Positions 1 through 8,536 of a stretch of 64,000 bases of DNA are shown here, piece by piece. Under the pieces are notes generated by a model. The model saw nothing but the letters and a program-made list of their open reading frames with translations, did not search any database and was not told the DNA's origin. The translations under genes were made by a program, and so were the position numbers. The DNA is from JADHLJ01 sp038118725 (GTDB lineage: Bacteria > Pseudomonadota > Alphaproteobacteria > Thalassobaculales > Thalassobaculaceae), in assembly GCA_038118725.1 (NCBI GenBank), contig JAYOIK010000021.1, positions 1 through 64,000 of the forward strand, written 5' to 3'. Within the stretch, counting starts at the first letter, position 1. Each line of letters starts with the position of its first letter.

Positions 1-193
1 AAAACTACTTCGCCGCCGCAGGATATGATCGCGACTAGATTGAATCGGCTCTAGAGGCGGAATCCACCAATCCTTTTCCCCCAAATGCCCAGGAGCCCAG
101 AACAGACCAAGCCACTCTTAGCTACAATATCTCAAAATTTTGTCGAGAATACCACGATCATGCCACGCGGGAGACGCGCCGACGGGTCACCGA
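1..193. other. left edge, no gene recognised
   Basis: I see no convincing coding region or RNA here. It lies downstream of the minus-strand pleD gene. In some alphaproteobacteria rpmG follows pleD, but no L33-like reading frame is visible on either strand. It contains short AT-rich patches and no clear hairpin followed by a T run. Confidence 0.4.
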
Positions 194-1573
194 CTAAAGA
201 TCGCGGTCAAACACCATCTGGTTCCGCCCTTGGTCCTTGGCCTTGTATAGCGCGGCGTCGGCCCGGGCGAGGAAGGTTTCGATTGTATCGCTGGTGTCAT
301 CACGCATGGCGATACCAATACTGATGGTCACGGGTATCGATAGATCGTCGGATATCTTGAAGGGCCGATCCGCGATCTTCTCCAGCAACCGGCCAGCTAC
401 CCGTCCGGCCACAGACAGGTTCGTATCCGGCATAACCACCACGAATTCCTCGCCGCCGATCCGCGCGACCATGTCGACATTGCGCAAGTTACCGGTCATC
501 CGATCAGCGAGCGATCGCAAGATCTCGTCGCCGGCTCCATGGCCATGGGTGTCATTGACGCGCTTGAAGTGATCGACATCGACAAGGAGAACCGCCAGCG
601 GTTTACCGCAGTTTTCAAAACCCGCCATCATTCCCTGAAGGTAGGTCAGCAGATAGCGACGATTGTACAGACCGGTAAGACTATCGATAAGCGCCAGGGA
701 TATGGACGCCTCATAGCTTTGTCGAAGCAGGCTTTGGAACCGTCCCCGGCGAATCTGGGTGCGCACCCGGGCGATCAACTCGTTGCGGTCGAACGGTTTG
801 ATCACATAGTCGTTGACGCCAAGGTCCAGGGCCTTGGCCAAGCGGTCGATCTGGGTGTTCTCGCCGATCATGAGGATCGGAATCTGTCGGGTTTTCTCGA
901 GCGCGCGTAGTTGCGAGACCATCCGGAGTACATCGACCCCGCCGCCGAGATTGAGGTTGCAAACAATCAGGTCATAAGCCTCGGACCCGGCCGCCGCCAT
1001 GCCGTCCTCGACCGTCGAGGCGCGCTCGATACGATGCCCGTCATCGCGAAGCGCCTCGCGGAAATTCGCGACATCTATGACCTTGTCCTCGACGAGTAGG
1101 ATATTGGCCCCACGATATTCGATCGCGTCCAAGGTGTTCGGGGCCTCGATCATCGCCAGCTGCTGGGATGTCTGCTCGCGAAGGAGCCATTCATCCATCA
1201 TCATCTTCAGCCGCAACAGCGAGCGCACCCGGGCGAACAGAGCGACATCGTCCACCGGCTTGGTGAGGAAATCATCCGCGCCGGCTTCAAGCCCATGAAC
1301 CCGGTCGCTCGGGTCGCTCAAGGCCGTCACCATGATCACCGGAAGATGCATGCTGCCGGGGTTGCCGCGAATGCGCCGACCAACCTCGAAGCCATCCATG
1401 CCCGGCATCATCACGTCGAGCAACACGAGATCCGTCGACTGATCCTCGATGACCTTCAGCGCCTCCGGCCCGTCATAGGCCGACAAGACGTCGAAATACT
1501 CGCTCGAAAGCTTCGCCTCGAGCAACTTGACGTTCGGCAATACATCGTCAACGACGAGGACACGTCCGGGCAT
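194..1573 (-). CDS. pleD: PleD-type response regulator diguanylate cyclase
   Basis: The 459-residue protein has two receiver domains followed by a GGDEF domain, the PleD architecture. Such proteins make cyclic di-GMP from two GTP when phosphorylated, and in Caulobacter PleD drives the swarmer-to-stalked transition. Receiver 1 (about 1-120) has the acidic pair VVDD and phospho-acceptor D53 in LLDVMMPGMDG. Receiver 2 (about 150-270) reads IVCNLNL where the acceptor Asp should be, so it is probably a dimerisation adaptor, as in known PleD. The cyclase domain has GGEEF around residues 370-375, preceded by an RNVD inhibitory I-site at the usual five-residue spacing, so product inhibition is expected. 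It follows divK by six bases and is probably co-transcribed with it. Confidence 0.95.
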   Translation of the reverse strand: MPGRVLVVDDVLPNVKLLEAKLSSEYFDVLSAYDGPEALKVIEDQSTDLVLLDVMMPGMDGFEVGRRIRGNPGSMHLPVIMVTALSDPSDRVHGLEAGADDFLTKPVDDVALFARVRSLLRLKMMMDEWLLREQTSQQLAMIEAPNTLDAIEYRGANILLVEDKVIDVANFREALRDDGHRIERASTVEDGMAAAGSEAYDLIVCNLNLGGGVDVLRMVSQLRALEKTRQIPILMIGENTQIDRLAKALDLGVNDYVIKPFDRNELIARVRTQIRRGRFQSLLRQSYEASISLALIDSLTGLYNRRYLLTYLQGMMAGFENCGKPLAVLLVDVDHFKRVNDTHGHGAGDEILRSLADRMTGNLRNVDMVARIGGEEFVVVMPDTNLSVAGRVAGRLLEKIADRPFKISDDLSIPVTISIGIAMRDDTSDTIETFLARADAALYKAKDQGRNQMVFDRDL

Positions 1574-1579
1574 GAGCGC

Positions 1580-1963
1580 CTAGCTTAGGAATTTTTGCAC
1601 GGTTTCCAGAAAATGGCTGACCGATATCGGTTTCGCGATATACGCCTCGCAGCCTCCCTCGCGGATCTTTTCCTCATCGCCCTTCATCGCGAACGCCGTG
1701 ACGGCGATTACCGGAATAGACCGGAGGTTTTCGTCTTCCTTGATCCACTTCGTCACTTCCAGTCCCGACACTTCGGGAAGCTGGATATCCATGAGAATAA
1801 GATCGGGTTTCTTTTCGCGCGCGATCTTGAGCGCTTCCATCCCGTCACGAGTCTGGAGGATGTTATAGTCGTGCGCCTCCAACAGATCGTTGAACAGCTT
1901 CATATTGAGCTCGTTATCCTCGACGATCAGTATGGTTTTCGCGTCGGTTTGATCCGCTGACAA
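1580..1963 (-). CDS. divK: DivK-like single-domain response regulator
   Basis: A single receiver domain of 127 residues with no output domain. DivK-type proteins carry cell-cycle and polarity signals between histidine kinases. The acidic pocket is VEDN and the acceptor is D59 in LILMDIQLPEVSG; the conserved Thr (AVTAF) and Lys (AKPIS) are present. An ATG at 2044 is in frame, but I prefer the TTG at 1963: GGAGG lies a few bases upstream and the extra 27 residues do not look like receiver sequence. The pairing with pleD immediately downstream matches the conserved divK-pleD order in alphaproteobacteria. Confidence 0.92.
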   Translation of the reverse strand: MSADQTDAKTILIVEDNELNMKLFNDLLEAHDYNILQTRDGMEALKIAREKKPDLILMDIQLPEVSGLEVTKWIKEDENLRSIPVIAVTAFAMKGDEEKIREGGCEAYIAKPISVSHFLETVQKFLS

Positions 1964-2124
1964 AGTATCCTCCGTCCCCCTGGGCCAGGTGAACCGCCCT
2001 CGATTGGGTCGACGCGCATCACGCGCCAAGCCACCTCGACCCATGATACGCGTTCGAGTACGATTTAGCCAAGCATGACGCGCGATCGCCCGCGCGTCCG
2101 CTCATACCTGATTCATATCTATTG

Positions 2125-3069
2125 ATGGAAACGATGTCCGAGACATTCAGGATCGGTATAGATCTCGGCGGAACGAAGATCGAATGCGTGCTTCTGGGGC
2201 CGGACGGCGAAGAGGTTCATCGACGCCGGATCGCCGCGCCGAGAGGCGTGTACGAGCATACGGTCGCGGCGATACGGGACCTCGTCCTCGAGGCGGATCA
2301 AGCCGCCGGTCACAAGGCTTCGGTGGGCATAGGTATTCCCGGCGCGATGTCCCGGCGCACGGGACTGGTCAAGAACGCGAACTCGACCTGGTTGATCGGC
2401 AAGCCACTCGCGGCCGACTTGGAGGCCGCGCTGGGCCGCGCGGTGCGAATCGAAAATGACGCGAACTGTTTCGCGGTTTCCGAGGCCGTCGACGGCGCGG
2501 GCCAAGGTTCCCCCGTCGTCTTCGGCGTCATCCTCGGGACCGGCGTCGGCGCGGGCATCGCGATCGCGGGACGGCCGCTCGTCGGCATCAACGCGATCGC
2601 CGGCGAGTGGGGGCACAACCCCCTTCCCTGGCCAGACGACGACGAACGCCCGGGCGCGGCCTGCTATTGCGGGCGCGACGGTTGCATTGAGACCTTCCTG
2701 TCCGGCCCGGCCCTTGAACGCCAGCACCGGGACAACACCGGCATGGAGCTCGCCGTGCCCGACATCGTCTTGAGTGCCGAGACCGGTGACGGTCGAGCGC
2801 GGGATATCATTTCGAAGTACGAAAACCGCCTGGCGCGCGCCTTGGCCCATGTCATCAATATCCTCGACCCGGACGTCATCGTACTTGGAGGTGGCCTGTC
2901 CAATATCGAGCGTTGGTACGAAACCGTGCCGTTGCTGTGGGAGCCGTACGTCTTCTCCGACGCCGTGGACACCCGCCTTATGCGGCCCGTTCATGGCGAT
3001 TCGAGTGGTGTGAGAGGCGCGGCTTGGCTGTGGCGGGGCGATCGCGCCGACCATCAAGAGCTAAAATGA
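2125..3069 (+). CDS. ROK family sugar kinase
   Basis: ATP-dependent hexose kinase of the ROK family (fructokinase/N-acetylglucosamine kinase type), cytosolic. The phosphate-binding motif DLGGTK is near residues 13-18, the substrate and catalytic region NDANCFAVSEA is in the middle, and a CYCGRDGCIE zinc-binding motif marks it as ROK. The exact sugar cannot be told from sequence. The start is uncertain: TTG at 2122, ATG at 2125 and ATG at 2134 are all in frame and none has a strong ribosome site. The stop overlaps the dinB start by four bases (ATGA), so the two are probably translationally coupled. It is divergent from divK. Confidence 0.88.
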   Translation: METMSETFRIGIDLGGTKIECVLLGPDGEEVHRRRIAAPRGVYEHTVAAIRDLVLEADQAAGHKASVGIGIPGAMSRRTGLVKNANSTWLIGKPLAADLEAALGRAVRIENDANCFAVSEAVDGAGQGSPVVFGVILGTGVGAGIAIAGRPLVGINAIAGEWGHNPLPWPDDDERPGAACYCGRDGCIETFLSGPALERQHRDNTGMELAVPDIVLSAETGDGRARDIISKYENRLARALAHVINILDPDVIVLGGGLSNIERWYETVPLLWEPYVFSDAVDTRLMRPVHGDSSGVRGAAWLWRGDRADHQELK

Positions 3070-4430
3070 AACCCCCGGCACCCCCTCCAATAAAGAGTTC
3101 GACCGAGGAGAAACAAGCAGCGCTCTGCCGGGACTGCCTGACCTGGCCCGCTCCTGATGCCGGAGATACCTGTCCTCGTTGCGGCTCGCCCCGTCTGATC
3201 CGCCACGCGGAGTTACGTAGCCTGTCCATCGCTCATATCGACTGTGACGCGTTTTACGCCAGCGTCGAGAAACGCGACGATCCGAGCATCGCCGACAAGC
3301 CGGTAATCGTTGGCGGCGGGCGGCGGGGCGTTGTCTCGGCGGCCTGCTACATAGCCCGGATCTTCGGCGTGCGCTCCGCCATGCCGATGTTCAAGGCACT
3401 CGCCGCATGCCCCGACGCGGTGGTCATCAAACCCGATATGAGCAAATACGTCGCCGTCGGCCAGGAAGTTCGGACCCTGATGCGGGAGGCGACGCCGCTT
3501 GTGGAACCGCTGTCGATTGACGAGGCCTTTCTCGATCTCACGGGAACCGAGCGCCTGCATAAGGCCCCCCCGTCCGAGACCTTGGCCAAGCTCGTGCGCC
3601 GCATCCAGGACGAGATCGGCATCACCGCCTCCATCGGCCTTAGCTACAACAAATTCCTGGCGAAAGTCGCCTCGGATCTGGATAAGCCCCGGGGCTTCAG
3701 CATCATAGGCAAGGCGGAAGCGACGGCCTTTTTGGCCCCGATGCCCGCGAGCGTCATCTGGGGTGTCGGCAAGAGTCTGCACCAAAAGCTGTTGAACGAC
3801 GGCTTGCGAACCATCGGTGATCTCCAGGGCATGGACGAGCGGGAATTGACGCGTCGCTATGGTTCGATCGGCACTCGATTGTCGAATTTCTCCCGAGGTA
3901 TCGACCATCGCCGTGTCGAGCCGATATCGACGGCCAAGAGTGTCTCGAACGAAACAACCTTCAACACCGATCTGACATCCGAGGATGACCTACGCCCGGT
4001 CCTTTGGAAACTCTGTGAATCGGTCTCGGGAAATCTGAAGAGAAAGCACATCTCCGGACGGGTCGTGACGGTCAAACTGAAGACCGCCGATTTCAAGACA
4101 CTGACACGACGCGCCAGTCTGGCCGCGCCGACGCAACTCGCCGATACGATTTTTCGTACCGCTCTTCCATTGCTCTCGCGCGAGCTCGACGGCCGGCGCT
4201 ATCGTCTGTTGGGTGTCGGATTATCGGAACTTGGCGAGGAATCCGATGCCGACCCCCTGGACCTGGCGGACCCCGACGCCGCCCGCCGCAAAAAGGCGGA
4301 GCAAGCGATGGATCAGGTGCGCGAAAGGCTAGGCCGGGGGGCTATCGAGAAAGGCCGTGGATTCGGACAAACCATCAGGCCGCAAAGTCCCGCTAACCGG
4401 ATTCGTCCGGAAGACGAAGACCCGGCCTGA
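3066..4430 (+). CDS. dinB: DNA polymerase IV (Y family) with N-terminal zinc ribbon
   Basis: Error-prone translesion polymerase of 454 residues. The palm motifs are HIDCDAFYASVE and SIDEAFLDL, followed by the helix-hairpin-helix region (WGVGKSLHQKL) and the little-finger domain. Before the catalytic core lies an extra segment of about 50 residues with two Cys pairs, C21-x2-C24 and C36-x2-C39, spaced like a zinc ribbon and absent from E. coli DinB. The frame is open further upstream to 2913, but the ATG at 3066 overlapping the kinase stop (ATGA) gives the natural start. No LexA box is obvious to me upstream. Confidence 0.93.
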   Translation: MKPPAPPPIKSSTEEKQAALCRDCLTWPAPDAGDTCPRCGSPRLIRHAELRSLSIAHIDCDAFYASVEKRDDPSIADKPVIVGGGRRGVVSAACYIARIFGVRSAMPMFKALAACPDAVVIKPDMSKYVAVGQEVRTLMREATPLVEPLSIDEAFLDLTGTERLHKAPPSETLAKLVRRIQDEIGITASIGLSYNKFLAKVASDLDKPRGFSIIGKAEATAFLAPMPASVIWGVGKSLHQKLLNDGLRTIGDLQGMDERELTRRYGSIGTRLSNFSRGIDHRRVEPISTAKSVSNETTFNTDLTSEDDLRPVLWKLCESVSGNLKRKHISGRVVTVKLKTADFKTLTRRASLAAPTQLADTIFRTALPLLSRELDGRRYRLLGVGLSELGEESDADPLDLADPDAARRKKAEQAMDQVRERLGRGAIEKGRGFGQTIRPQSPANRIRPEDEDPA

Positions 4431-4440
4431 TCCAACCCCC

Positions 4441-5253
4441 TTAACAGGATGGCTTGGGCAGCGCCTCAAGGGTCTTAAGCGTCACCTTGACGGTGAAATC
4501 GCCGTAGTCGAGCACCAGGTCACTGGCCACGCCGTTGGAATGCATGGTCGCGGACATCTCGTAGCTCGGCTCGCTTGATTTGCTATCGGCTCCGAAGAAC
4601 GCCATGCGGATCGGCCAATGTCTGCCTCTCAGCAATTCCTCCTCGGCCGCCTCGTCCCGTCGTTCCTTGCCCATGACCGCGCTGACCGAGGTCGCCCCTT
4701 CGACCTCGCTTCCATCAAACATCGGCGCGGCGAAGAATTTACCCCCGGTGAGCGCCGCGTCGAGCATCGCGAAGGTATGGGCGGAAGGAAACAGCACGGT
4801 ATTGGCGAGTTCGAAATCGGTTTCATCGGGAACCGTGAAACGCGCCATCCCGGTCCCGCTTTGTCCAGGGTGGGAGGCAAAGCCCTCGATCTTCGGCGGT
4901 GTGCTTCCCCCGGGTTTGTTGGTCACGAAGAATCTATATCTCTTGCCGTCCTTGCTTTCCCAGGTCGTAAAGGTCGTGTCGACTTCATGAACCGCGCTCG
5001 ACGCGCCGAAATAACGCATGGCATAGCGTTGCTCCACAATCCATCCGTCGCAGTCCTCGCGCCATTCGAACGCCATGCGCCCCTCTACGTCGGTGATTCC
5101 CGAGTCGGATTGAGACGTCCCGAGCGACATTGAATAAAGCGCCCGGTGCGGCGCGAAGTCGGATCGCGCCTGCCCGGCATCCGCCGAGAGCGCCGGCGCC
5201 ACCGCCAAGGCCAGCCCAAGAACGGCGTAACGTGAGATATCGCGTGTATTCAA
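4441..5253 (-). CDS. eipB: EipB family (DUF1849) cell-envelope protein
   Basis: Secreted periplasmic beta-barrel-like protein of the DUF1849/EipB family, which supports envelope integrity in Brucella and relatives. After a hydrophobic signal segment (AVLGLALAVAPALSADA) the mature part begins at DFAPHRALYSMSL. It has a Cys near residue 68 (EDCDGW) and a C-terminal Cys (PKPSC), matching the disulfide pair known in the family. I chose the TTG at 5253 because GGAGA lies seven bases upstream and it puts the signal peptide right at the N-terminus; an in-frame ATG at 5304 would add 17 unlikely residues. It converges with dinB. Confidence 0.85.
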   Translation of the reverse strand: MNTRDISRYAVLGLALAVAPALSADAGQARSDFAPHRALYSMSLGTSQSDSGITDVEGRMAFEWREDCDGWIVEQRYAMRYFGASSAVHEVDTTFTTWESKDGKRYRFFVTNKPGGSTPPKIEGFASHPGQSGTGMARFTVPDETDFELANTVLFPSAHTFAMLDAALTGGKFFAAPMFDGSEVEGATSVSAVMGKERRDEAAEEELLRGRHWPIRMAFFGADSKSSEPSYEMSATMHSNGVASDLVLDYGDFTVKVTLKTLEALPKPSC

Positions 5254-5545
5254 TTGATCTCTCCAAACGAAATGGCGGAACGGCAACCAAGTTTGCATCC
5301 TCAAGGGTCACGCCTACGTCAAGAATATGGTCACACCGTGGCCTCTCGCAAAGACCGAAGTGCCGATCCGCCATGTCGATGGGGCAAAAATTTCCGGCTG
5401 GATGGAACATTCCGCCGAGTGTCGTCGCCTCGGCGCGACCAACGTCCGATTTTCGAAGCCCTGCCTTGCTTGGCACGACCACGCCAACTGGCACGGCGAT
5501 TGCTACTCCCACGTTGAGAAAGTTTAACGATAGCGGATTGAGCAC
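5254..5545. other. divergent intergenic region, no gene seen
   Basis: 292 bases between the divergently transcribed eipB and the GGDEF gene. Several open frames cross it but none resembles a protein I know or has a ribosome site. It presumably holds the two promoters; I cannot place -35/-10 boxes with confidence. Confidence 0.4.
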
Positions 5546-6310
5546 ATGGAACGGATGGCAGTCCTCGCCCCCCTCCCGATCTCGCCCCAAACGAACGCGA
5601 TCGCTATTCGATCCGAGTTCGATGCCCTGCCTGGCAAAATGTCGGATGTGCTGGCGCTCGACGACAGCCAACTGCCGCAGATTGGTCCGGACGCCGGCAA
5701 CGAGACCGAGGTCGCCCTGCGGCTTGCCTTGATCGCGATGACCGAGGCCGAAAAGCGCATCGAGCGTCAGGAACAGCGCATTCGCGAGTTGGAAAATCTT
5801 TCAAACACCGATGAATTGACGCGGCTGCTCAATCGCCGGGGTTTCATGACCAATTTGCACCGTGCCCTGGCTTTCGCCGTGCGCTCGCATGTCAGCGGCT
5901 CGGTTATCATGATCGATCTCGACCGATTCAAATCGGTGAATGATCACCATGGACACGCCGCGGGTGATGCCTTGTTGAAGGCCGTCGCGGAGAGCCTGCG
6001 CCATCGGGTTCGGGAAACCGACTCCATCGGTCGGCTCGGCGGCGACGAATTCGCCGTGCTCATGCCTGGCATCACGAAGGAAATCGCCGCCAAGCGAATG
6101 CAGGGACTGGATCGCGAGTTGAATGGTCGGACCTTGGCCTGGGACGGGATCCAAATCCCGATCGGCGCCAGTTTGGGCCTGGCACACTATGCCGAGGGCG
6201 ATGACGAAGCCGCCGTCCTCAACCGCGCCGACGAGGCAATGTATAAAAACAAAGCCACCCGCGCGAACAGAGGGAAGGTCCCCTCTTTCGCGAGGACGAC
6301 CGAAGTGTAA
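5546..6310 (+). CDS. GGDEF diguanylate cyclase
   Basis: 254-residue cytosolic cyclase that should make cyclic di-GMP. The first 65 residues are not recognised. A charged coiled coil (about 66-86) then leads into the GGDEF domain (about 87-245), the usual way dimerisation is coupled to activity. GGDEF is at 165-169 and the RETD I-site at 156-159, so both catalysis and product inhibition look intact. There is no membrane segment or receiver domain, so the input signal is unknown. An alternative start is the Met at residue 4. Confidence 0.9.
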   Translation: MERMAVLAPLPISPQTNAIAIRSEFDALPGKMSDVLALDDSQLPQIGPDAGNETEVALRLALIAMTEAEKRIERQEQRIRELENLSNTDELTRLLNRRGFMTNLHRALAFAVRSHVSGSVIMIDLDRFKSVNDHHGHAAGDALLKAVAESLRHRVRETDSIGRLGGDEFAVLMPGITKEIAAKRMQGLDRELNGRTLAWDGIQIPIGASLGLAHYAEGDDEAAVLNRADEAMYKNKATRANRGKVPSFARTTEV

Positions 6311-6331
6311 GGGGTGATTTCCCACAACAAG

Positions 6332-6351
6332 ACCGGCTATCGAAAGCCGGT
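6332..6351. terminator. hairpin between convergent genes
   Basis: ACCGGCT pairs with AGCCGGT across a six-base loop, in the 67 bases between two convergent genes. No T run follows on either strand, so this is at best a weak or factor-assisted terminator. Confidence 0.35.
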
Positions 6352-6377
6352 AGCCGCGCCATCGGACCTAATGGAAT

Positions 6378-7187
6378 CTAGCGAACAAAGGTCCAGGTAT
6401 CGCGGCCGTCGATTTTGGGGTTCGAGCGGCGCAAGCGTTCAACCGCCGGTTTGCCCATGGGCCCCACGGCGACGCGCTGCCAGGTGACGCCCCGCACCTC
6501 GACGGTCATGACAGTCGGGCTTAGATGCGCGTAGCGCTGAACCAGATCATTCGCGCGTTCGGTCGAACGAAATGAACCAAGTGACAGAAAGCGAAGGTCC
6601 CTGGTCGCGCCCACGGCCGTGGCGTCGGAAGGCCGCGTCTCCGGCAGCGGCGGAAGGACCGAACTTTCAACCGGAATCGGCGTAATCGGTCGTTGCCAAC
6701 TCGCCTCTTGAAGGTCGCTTCCGATCCCCTCCGACATCGCCTCGAGTTTTCCAACATCCATGCTGATCACATCGCTCTCGCGATCCGAGCGCGCCAGTGA
6801 TGACACCATCAAGGGGTCAACCTTCTTGGGCGCCTCCTCGGGAAGCTCGGCGGTATTGGTCTCTTGTTTATCGGCCCAGAAATCAACTGGGGCCGCTTGC
6901 GGCTCGGCCTGTTCGAGGTCTCCCGGGAAATGACCGGTATATTCGGTCACCGGGCGGTATTCACCAGCGGCGTATTCGCGACAAACCTCTTCCCCAAACG
7001 CGACCCGGTGCATCACGCAGTCTTGCTTGTTCGCCGCCGAGATCACGTGATCCGTCGTGCTTTTACCGGTGGTCAAAAAGGAAACACCGGACAAACCCGA
7101 GGTGACAATCGAGATCGGTAGAGGGATTACAGGGACGCAGCCCGCCAACAGGAGTGGCACCGCGCCTAATGTCACGAGACGTTTCAT
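6378..7187 (-). CDS. SPOR-domain lipoprotein
   Basis: 269-residue predicted lipoprotein with signal peptide and lipobox LLAGC (lipidated Cys17). The middle (about 80-195) is low-complexity and acidic, probably a flexible linker. The last 75 residues form a SPOR domain (FLSLGSFRSTERANDLVQRY onward, with GVTWQRVAVGP), which binds peptidoglycan stripped of stem peptides at division septa. The role is therefore likely envelope or cell-division related, but the partner is unknown. Its start lies next to a cluster of GANTC dyads. Confidence 0.82.
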   Translation of the reverse strand: MKRLVTLGAVPLLLAGCVPVIPLPISIVTSGLSGVSFLTTGKSTTDHVISAANKQDCVMHRVAFGEEVCREYAAGEYRPVTEYTGHFPGDLEQAEPQAAPVDFWADKQETNTAELPEEAPKKVDPLMVSSLARSDRESDVISMDVGKLEAMSEGIGSDLQEASWQRPITPIPVESSVLPPLPETRPSDATAVGATRDLRFLSLGSFRSTERANDLVQRYAHLSPTVMTVEVRGVTWQRVAVGPMGKPAVERLRRSNPKIDGRDTWTFVR

Positions 7188-7188
7188 A

Positions 7189-7235
7189 TTGATTCCCCGC
7201 CTGAATCAATAGCTTAGATAATGAATCTTGATTCA
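7189..7235. promoter_or_regulatory. GANTC-rich tandem dyads in a divergent promoter region
   Basis: Four GANTC sites start at 7191, 7203, 7223 and 7230. They form two inverted repeats: TTGATTC with GAATCAA seven bases apart, and TGAATC with GATTCA two bases apart. GANTC is the CcrM adenine-methylation site in alphaproteobacteria, where its methylation state can time transcription. The cluster lies directly upstream of the SPOR lipoprotein gene and about 150 bases upstream of rnd. It could equally be an operator for an unknown repressor. Confidence 0.5.
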
Positions 7236-7387
7236 AATCTCAAATGGTTGCAACCCAAAAGAAAGATTGGATTTTATATATCCATCCGACAAGCTCCGTA
7301 AGCCCTTGATGGAGATTCGGTTTTCTGGCCTGGAAAACTTTTTTCGGGGTCGTTTTCAGCCCGCGGGAATCAGTGTATACGCGGGCC

Positions 7388-8536
7388 ATGACCCTTATAT
7401 CCGACAATACCGATCTGGCCGCCTTCTGTGAACGCATGGCCAAGGAAGCGTTTGTTTGCGTTGATACCGAGTTCATGCGCGAGCGGACTTTTTATCCGAA
7501 ACTGTGCCTGATCCAGATCTCCGGCGAGAACGAGGCGGTGGCGATCGACCCCCTGGCCGACGGCATCTCCTTGGAACCGGTTCACGCCCTGATGGCCAAT
7601 CCCGATGTGCTGAAGGTTTTCCATGCGTGCCGCCAAGACATGGAGATCTTCTATCTCCAGACCAAGACCATCCCCGCGCCTCTATTCGACACCCAGATCG
7701 GCGCGATGGTCTGCGGCCACGGAGAGTCCGTCAGCTATGACAAGCTGGTTCGAAAACTAACCGGCGTTCAAGTCGATAAAAGCTCGCGCTTCACCGATTG
7801 GTCGCATAGGCCACTTTCGAGCGCGCAGATCGGTTACGCCCTCTCCGACGTGACGTATCTTCGGGTGGTGTACGAGAAGCTCGCGGCCCAACTCAAGGCC
7901 AATGGACGTGAATCCTGGCTCGAGGAAGAGTTCGCGGTGGTCAGCAATCCCGCGACCTACGAACTCGATCCGCGCGATGCCTGGCTGCGGCTCAAGGTCA
8001 GAAGCGGCAAAAGCCGTTTTCTGGCGGTTGTCCGCGAGTTGGCCACTTATCGAGAACTGGAAGCTAGACGACGCGACATCCCTCGCAATCGGATCATGCG
8101 CGACGATGTCCTGCTAGATATCGCCGCCCGCTCCCCGCGAAACCTCAAGGACTTGGCGAAGGTCCGCAACATCTCGGAACAATTCGCGACCGGCCGCGCC
8201 GGCGCGGAGATCCTGGAGGCGGTCGCCAAGGCAATGGCGCTATCGGACGAGGAATGTCCCCGCATCGAGCAAAACCGCGATACCAGGCAGCCGCATCCGG
8301 CGATCGTTGAGTTGCTACGCGTGCTGTTGAAACAAAAGTCGGAAAAGCACCAGGTCGCCCAGAAACTCATTGCCAATTCCGCGGATCTCGACGCGATCGC
8401 CATCGCGGACGACGCCGATGTGGCGGCGCTTCGGGGTTGGCGCAAAAAGCTGTTTGGCGATGACGCCCTGGCCTTGAAGGCGGGCCGCCTGGCCCTGGCG
8501 GTATCCGGCGATCAGGTTAAGCTTATTACCCTCTAG
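7388..8536 (+). CDS. rnd: ribonuclease D
   Basis: 3'-5' exoribonuclease involved in tRNA 3' processing. DEDDy catalytic residues are visible: D26 and E28 in VDTEF, D84 in CRQDMEIF, and Y150 with D154 in the YALSD motif. An HRDC-type helical region lies around 200-290. I chose the ATG at 7388 over the one at 7373, since family proteins start close to the first strand. The gene is convergent with ppx and their ends overlap by 11 bases. rnd-ppx-ppk clustering is common in alphaproteobacteria. Confidence 0.93.
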   Translation: MTLISDNTDLAAFCERMAKEAFVCVDTEFMRERTFYPKLCLIQISGENEAVAIDPLADGISLEPVHALMANPDVLKVFHACRQDMEIFYLQTKTIPAPLFDTQIGAMVCGHGESVSYDKLVRKLTGVQVDKSSRFTDWSHRPLSSAQIGYALSDVTYLRVVYEKLAAQLKANGRESWLEEEFAVVSNPATYELDPRDAWLRLKVRSGKSRFLAVVRELATYRELEARRRDIPRNRIMRDDVLLDIAARSPRNLKDLAKVRNISEQFATGRAGAEILEAVAKAMALSDEECPRIEQNRDTRQPHPAIVELLRVLLKQKSEKHQVAQKLIANSADLDAIAIADDADVAALRGWRKKLFGDDALALKAGRLALAVSGDQVKLITL

